Shown in pieces: positions 55,801-61,632 of a stretch of 61,632 nucleotides of DNA (positions are counted from its first letter, which is position 1; each line of letters opens with the position of its first letter). Location: assembly GCA_029339195.1 (NCBI GenBank), contig JAPTJF010000388.1, forward strand, positions 1-61,632. Direction: 5' to 3'. The notes under the pieces were generated by a model. That model was not told the origin of the DNA. It did no database searches and saw only the letters and a list, made by a program, of their open reading frames with translations. This stretch comes from Micractinium sp. NFX-FRZ. Lineage: Eukaryota; Chlorophyta; Trebouxiophyceae; Chlorellales; Chlorellaceae. Made by a program: the position numbers and the translations under genes.

Positions 55801-58459
55801 GCCGGGGGCTTGGGTGGGGGCGGTGAGGGGGCGGGGGGCGGGGGAGGCGGGGGGGAGGGCCTGGGTGAGGGAGGGGGAGGGCGGTAGGGAGGGGGCCGGG
55901 GGCTAGGAGGGGCAGGCCTGGGCCTAGGAGGGGGCGGTGGGTTGGGTGGCGACGGCGGCGGTGCAGGAGGTGGCGGGGAAGGTGCTGGAGGGTCGGGTGG
56001 TGGAGGGGAGGGCGCAGGCGGGCTGGGAGGTGGGGGGTCGGGCGCGGGTGGGCTGGGAGGTGGGGGGGAGGGCTCGGGAGGGGTGGGAGGCGGGGAGGGC
56101 TTGGGTGCTGGAGGGGGCTTGGGCGCAGGCGGGGCCGGCCTGGGGGATGGAGGCGGCCTGGGCGCGGGCGGCGGTGGGCGTGGGGAGGGAGGGTTGGGCC
56201 TGGGGGGCGGGCTTGGCGGGTCCGGTGGGGGCGACGGGGCGGGTGGCGGCGGGGATGGGGCGGGCGGGGACGGGGGGTCTGGAGGTGGTGAGGGGCTGGG
56301 CGGGGGAGGTGGGGGTGGCCGGGGCGGCGGGGACGGCCGGGGCCGCGGGGGCGGCCTGACAGGCGGCGGGGGCGGGAAGCGCATGGCAGTCACGGCTCCC
56401 GAGTACAGCCCTGCAGCAGGGCATGGCCAGTGGGCGGGATGAGAAGGAAGGTGAGTCGGGCGGCGGTGAGGCAACCCAGAGCGCACAGCTTTCCACGCTG
56501 GGTGCCACGTCGGCAAGTGCGGAGCGGTGAGCTTCCTTCCTTCCTTCCTGTTACACAGTGCACGCTGTGCCATTGCGGCACGCAGTGCGCAGCCCAGGGG
56601 CAGCTCCACGGGTGGGGGACGGGAGGGGGAGGGCGCGGCAGGAGGGGCGCACCTGGCACGTCGGCGTCCACCACGCTGGCGCAGGTGGAGGAGTAGAGCG
56701 TGCAGATGCCTGTGTCGGCGAGGCTCCACGAGACGCAGCCGCCCTGGGTGTAGCACTGCTCGCAGCACTGGTACGGCTGGTGTGCCGGCAGCTGCACGTC
56801 TGCGATCTTGGTGCCGCTGGCACACCTGCCGGTGACCACGCTGCACTTGGAGGCGGCGCCGGCCGCCAGGGTGCCGTAGGACCAGCCATCCTCCACGGCC
56901 AGCGGGCTGGTGGAGGCGGCGCTGAAGAGCAGGCAGGTGCCGTCCAGCGCGCTGTAGCTGTAGTAGGCGCACGGCACGCCGGCGGCGGTGAGGTGGGTGG
57001 TGGCAAAGCACAGCGCGGCGCAGGCGTCGGGGGCGTCGCGCGCAATCGTCAGGCGGCGCAGCACGCTGTCTGTGGTGGCGGCGGGGAAGCCGGCGTTGAG
57101 GTAGAGCCAGGTGGCAAAGGGGTCCAGGGTGGGGGGCGGGGCGGCTGCCAGGGGGACCGGGTCCTTGACAAAACCCCAAAACTCGCCTGCACGTGAGGCG
57201 GCGGGGGAAGGGTGGGAAAGCGAGCGTGTTGGCGAGAGAGGGTAGTGGCTTGGGGACGCATGGGAAGGGCAGGACAAGTGTGGGGGGATGCGAGCCCTCC
57301 AAGCAGACCCAGAGCTTGCCAGCAAGCGGGGTGGCACATGTGTGGAGAGGTTTGAGGGGTGAGGCAGCGGGGCTGAGGAGAGGGAGGTGCATGTTTTGTA
57401 GGGTGGTGCTGGCAAGCAGCGGGCGGGCAGGCCAGGGAAGGCAGGCTGGCTGGGCAGGCTGACAGGGCGGGATGCAGGCAGGCGGGCCCACGTGCCGGCC
57501 GTGGCCCACCACAGATGGCCCTCTCCCCCTAGTGCATGCAGCCCCCAGCATGCAGCCCCCGGCACCATAGCTGCCCACCTGGCGTGGGGCTGGTGGTTCC
57601 GCACGTCCCGCTGAAGTCTCCCGTCAGCATGCGGCACTCCCCCGACTCGCTCGAGTGGCCCCACACCGTGCAGCCGGGGGTGGCCTCGCAGCGGTTGCAG
57701 CAGTGGCTGGGCGAGCCGGGGGCGCCGGGCGAGGCGCTGAGGAAGCGCAGGCTGGGGGCCCCGCACGTGCCGGTGTACAGGCTGCAGCCGGCGGGCTCCG
57801 AAGCCGTCACCTCCCCGTACTGCAAGCCGACGGGCGGCTTGGTGAGGGCAGAGTAGGCGCCTGTGTACAGGCGGCACGCCTGGCTGGTGGCGTTGTAGGC
57901 CCAGTACTGGCAGGTGGTGGCCGGCGTCCCCTTGTTGGGGTAGCCGTAGCACAGGTCGCAGCAGCTCTGGGTGATGCCCCCAGGCAGGGTGACGGTTGCC
58001 AGGAAGACGCGCTGGAAGGTGCCCACGGGGGTGCAGGCGGTGGGGGGCGGCGGGGGCGGTGGGGGGGCGGGGGGAGAGGGGGGAGGCGGCGGCGGCGAGG
58101 GGGAGGGCGGCGGAGGGGGGGACGCGTTGGCAGTGGCCGTGTTTGAGTCGCTGACAGGCGGTGGCCGGGGGGGTGCCGGGGGCTTTGGCGGCGGCGGCGG
58201 CCGGGGCGGGTTTGGCGAGGGCGGAGGCGGCGAGGGGGAGGGCGGCGGGCGGGGAGGGGGCGGGGGTGGCGGGGGTGGCGGGCTGGGCGGGTTGGGCTGT
58301 CCCTCGGGGCGGGGCGGCGGGCGCGGCGGGGGGCGCGGCGGCACTGTCCTGGGCCGGGGCGGTGAGGGAGGTGGCGGCATGCGGGCTGCGGTGACCTGAC
58401 CCGTGAAGAAGCCTGCAGCCGGGGTGGATGTTGACAGGGGATGCCGCAGGGTCAAGAAG

Positions 58460-58491
<32 letters not shown>

Positions 58492-61400
58492 CTCGTGCAT
58501 GCGTGCCACAGGAGTTGGGTGGGGCTCAGAGCACGTGCCGGCAATCAGCATCACACAACACACCCAGCCCGTGCCCCAGCTGCCCCCGGGCCTGCCACAA
58601 CTGCAAGGCTTGCACTGTGGGCAGTGCTGCGCACCTGCGGTGTCGGCGATGCCTCCGCTGCAGGCGCTGCTGAGCAGGGTGCAGGTGCCGCTCTCTGCAT
58701 CCAGGTTCCATCCGGTGCACCCCGGCTGGTTGAAGCACTGCTCGCAGCAGAGGTAGGGCAGCTGCGGCGGCAGCTGCACCTGCGTGATCTCCTCCGCCCC
58801 GGCGCAGCTGCCAGGCGCAATGGAGCACACGGCGTCGGTGGCGGCGGTGACGAGGCCGTAGGACCAGCCAGGCGCAGCAGAGGTGGGGCCGGTGGAGGCC
58901 CCAGAGTAGAGCTGGCAGGCGCCCGTGCTGCCGTCGTAGCTGTAGTACAGGCACGTGTCTGTGCCGTAGCAGAGGTCGCAGCAGGACTGGGCGGCGTCGG
59001 GCGCCAGCGTGGCGCTGCCCACCGACGTGCCCGCCCCGCCCACGCTGCGGTCGGTGGCCTCGCACGTGTCCAGTGGGACGGAGCTGGGGGGCGGGGGCGC
59101 CAGGGTGGCAGGGGCCCGCACGAAGCCCCAGAACTCGCCTGCAGGGGGCACATGGTGATGTGTGTGTGTGGTGAAAGGAGGCGCAGTTTGGTGCGCTACT
59201 AGCGGCACATGGGAGGGGCCTCGCCTGCTGGGGGGCAGGCCACAGGGCAGGGGCAGGAGAGGGGCCTGTGCAAAGGCTGGCAGGTGTAGCCCATGGAGAC
59301 GGGGCAAGTTGCAGGGTTGGCTAGGTAGGGCCGGACACAGCGCAGGCACAGTGCAAAGGCTGGCGTGGCGGGCGGGTGCAGGGCACAAGCTGAGTAGAGA
59401 CAGGGGCGGGTGCCCGCCCCTGGCTGCACCAGAACGTGAGGGGCAGGGCAGGCTTCCGCAGGCAGCGGGAGGCGGGTGCGCAGCGGGCGTCAGCACCCAC
59501 CTGGCGTCACGCTGGGCGCTGCGCACTTGAAGTCCCCCTGTGAGTCGCTGCCATACAGCCGGCACTCGCCGCTAGCCGAGGTGTGGCCCCACACTGAGCA
59601 GCCGGGCGTGGCGGAGCACATCTCGCAGCACAGCTTGGGCGCCCCCTTGGCCAGCGGCGCCTTCGCCAGGAAGCGCAGGCCCGGGGAGGAGCAGGTGCCC
59701 AGGAAGGTGCGGCAGGCGGAGGGGAGTGCAGCGGACACCTCGCCCAGCTGCCAGTCCCTGGGGGGCCGCGTGAGCGAGGAGTAGGTGTTGGAGTAGAGGC
59801 GGCAGCCGCCTGTGGCCTCGTTGTAGGCGTAGTACTTGCAGGTGGTGATGGTGTTGCCGGTGTTGGTGCCGTAGCAGAGCTCGCAGCAGGTGTCGGAGGT
59901 GGAGGAGGGCAGGGTGAGGGCCGCCAGCTGGACGCGCTGGAAGGTGAGGACGGGGGAGCAGACCATGGGGGCCGGCGGGGGCGGCGGAGGGGGCGAGGGG
60001 CTGGGAGGGGGCGGCGGGGAGGGGCTGGGGGGTGGAGGAGAGGGGCTGGGAGGTGGGGGCGACGGGCTGGGAGGTGGGGGTGAGGGGCTGGGGGGCGGGG
60101 GTGAGGGGCTAGGGGGCGGCGGCGAGGGTGGGGGCGGAGGGCTTGGTGGTGGCGGCGAGGGGCTAGGTGGGGGAGGCGAGGGTGGGGGAGGCGGGGAGGG
60201 GGATGGGGGCGGGGGTGAGGGCGGGGGTGGCGGCGGGGGTGGGGACGGGGGTGGCGGAGAGGGGCTGGGGGGCGGTGGCGGGGAGGGGCTCGGAGGTGGG
60301 GGTGGAGGGGAAGGGCTGGGTGGTGGGGGTGGTTTGGGGGAAGGCGGCGGAGGGCGGGGGCTGGGTGGTGGTGGCGAAGGGCTGGGTGGGGGCGGCGAAG
60401 GCCTTGGCGGAGGTGGCGAGGGCGGGCTGGGAGGCGGTGGCCGCGGGCTGGGGGGAGGTGGTGGGGAGGGCCTGGGAGGGCGAGGCGATGGCGGAGGATT
60501 GGGGTTGGGGGGTGCTGGCGGAGTAGGGCTCGGCGGTGGGGGAGAGGGGTGCGGCGGTGGCGGGGAGGGGCTGAGCGGGTGTGGCGGCGAGGGGCTTGGT
60601 GGGGGTGGTGAGGGGCTTGGAGGAGGAGGTGAGGGTTCAGGCGGCGGCGGAGAGGGGCCAGGGGGTGGAGGGGAAGGCGAAGGTGGCGGCGGGGCAGGGG
60701 AGGGAGGCGGAGGGGAAGGTGGAGGGGGCGATGGGTTGGGGGGTGGGGGAGAAGGCGAGGGTGGCAGCGGGGCGGGGGAGGGAGGCGGAGGAGAAGGTGG
60801 AGGGGGGGATGGGTTTGGGGGTGGGGGAGAAGGTGAGGGTGGGGGCGGGGAGGGGGCGGGAGGCTGAGGGGAAGGTGGAGGGGGCGGTGGGTTGGGGGGA
60901 GATGGGGCAGGGCTGGGAGGCGGGGGCGATGGTGAGGGGGGCCGAGGTGCTGGCGGGGGCACTGGTGGAGAGGGGGATGGTGGGGGCGAGGGCTTTGGTC
61001 GTGGCGGAGGCCTGGGAGAGGGGGGCGGGGGGGACGGGTTGGGCGGCGGCGGGGAGGGGCTTGGGGGTGGGGGCTCAGGGTTGGGTGGAGGAGGAGAAGG
61101 GGTGGGGGGCCGGGGGCTTGGTGGGGGCCGCGGCGAAGGTGGCGGGTTGGGCGGGTTGGGCGAGGGAGGCGGTGAAGGCCTCGGGGGCAGAGGCGGTCTG
61201 GGAGAAGGCGGGGGCGGGGAAGGGTTTGGGGGTGGAGGAGAGGGGTTCGGGGGTGGCGGAGAGGGCGAGGGAGGCCGTGGCGACGGCGGGGGCCGAGGCG
61301 GGTTGGGCACTGGCGGCGGAGAGGGCCGCGGGGGGGGAGAGGGCCGTGGTGAGGGCGGCGGTGGGGCTGGGCTGGGAGGTGGGGGCGAAGGGCTTGGTGG

Positions 61401-61632
61401 CTTGGGCGGCGGGGGTGAAGGCGGCGGGGGTGGAGAAGGCGGAGGGGGTGGCCTGGGGCTGGGAGGCGGGGGGGAGGGGCTGGGTGGCGGGGGAGAAGGG
61501 CTGGGTGGAGGAGGCGGAGGCGCTGGCGGCAGCGGTGCCGGCGGTGGAAGCGGCGGCGAGGGTGACGGAGGGGGTGAGGGCTTTGGAGGGGGAGGCGGCC
61601 GCGGCGAGGGTGGCAGTGGGGGCGGCGAGGGC
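52857..61632 (-). CDS. Secreted hydroxyproline-rich protein with PAN/Apple-like modules, paralogue C (5' end beyond the right edge)
   Basis: Exons seen: 59501 to beyond 61632, 58635-59138, 57579-58412, 56653-57186, 55387-56410, 55039-55171, 54770-54840, 54425-54547, 53996-54190, 53350-53772 and 52857-53082, encoding at least 2,065 residues in consistent phase. The first exon opens with over 500 residues of SPPPP and reaches the window edge in frame. SPPP-PAN-PAN exons (starting GFFTG) alternate with PAN-PAN exons (starting GEFWGFV). A 340-residue proline-rich exon (GLYSGAVTAMRFPPPPP...) precedes the shared 3' layout: YWNNPNIVPSLPFTSGNIT, a PPC-like sandwich (ASVIYRWFSG, DGDPVVSILTSS, NDEGGC, NTYYWVVIGPYFIG), the terminal domain (FVAFLPGLSTDDFAAR, GYGVEVHTKLNFP, CSYWLRPVFGNGAAC) and a longer Lys/Pro-rich last exon (GDFPPPPPKPAKKPP...). 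Signal peptide not visible because the 5' end is missing. Confidence 0.88.
58459..58491. repeat. GGCA tetranucleotide microsatellite in a paralogue C intron
   Basis: About eight uninterrupted AGGC/GGCA units in the intron between the GFFTG exon and the preceding GEFWG exon. Confidence 0.9.

Overview
The window is GC-rich nuclear DNA of a green alga, most likely a Chlorella-like trebouxiophyte. The evidence is many short spliced exons with GT(G/A)AG-type donors, seryl-polyproline (SPPP) wall-type proteins, a plant/algal calcium-binding TPR protein, and TGTAA motifs downstream of several stops. All gene models were built by hand by joining exons whose splice phases agree; in every complete model the exon lengths sum to a whole number of codons. 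No transposon, tRNA, rRNA or CRISPR array was recognised.

Left part (1-24.6 kb). A partial minus-strand gene of unknown function (1-1971) lies head to head with a small plus-strand gene for an acidic-tailed protein (2397-3837). A very large minus-strand gene follows (4371-24294, 35 exons, about 3,578 residues). Its ends match the plant calcium-binding tetratricopeptide family: an EF-hand at the N-terminus, then TPRs and a conserved C-terminal region. Between EF-hand and TPRs it carries an insertion of well over 2,000 residues, mostly alanine-rich and built from duplicated exons.

Middle (24.6-37 kb). ERCC1, a DNA-repair endonuclease subunit with a long glutamine-rich insert, is divergent from the giant gene across about 306 bp. 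A small minus-strand gene built from repeated exons and identical-length 17-nt microexons follows. Next is a secreted subtilisin-like protease with a C-terminal proline-rich tail.

Right part (37.4-61.6 kb). Three tandem minus-strand paralogues (A, B, C; C runs off the right edge) encode modular secreted hydroxyproline-rich glycoproteins. Their 5' parts hold SPPP stretches; B and C also alternate paired PAN/Apple-like cysteine modules, each on a phase-1/phase-1 exon. Their 3' halves share one layout: SPPP exon, a module like a bacterial PPC beta-sandwich, a conserved ~105-residue domain I do not recognise, and a last exon starting Asp-Phe-(Ser/Pro)-Pro-Pro-Pro-Pro. Together with the SPPP-tailed subtilase this looks like a cell-wall gene cluster.

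A recurring oddity is partial copies of exon ends, with their splice sites, inside neighbouring introns (ERCC1, the giant TPR gene, paralogue A).
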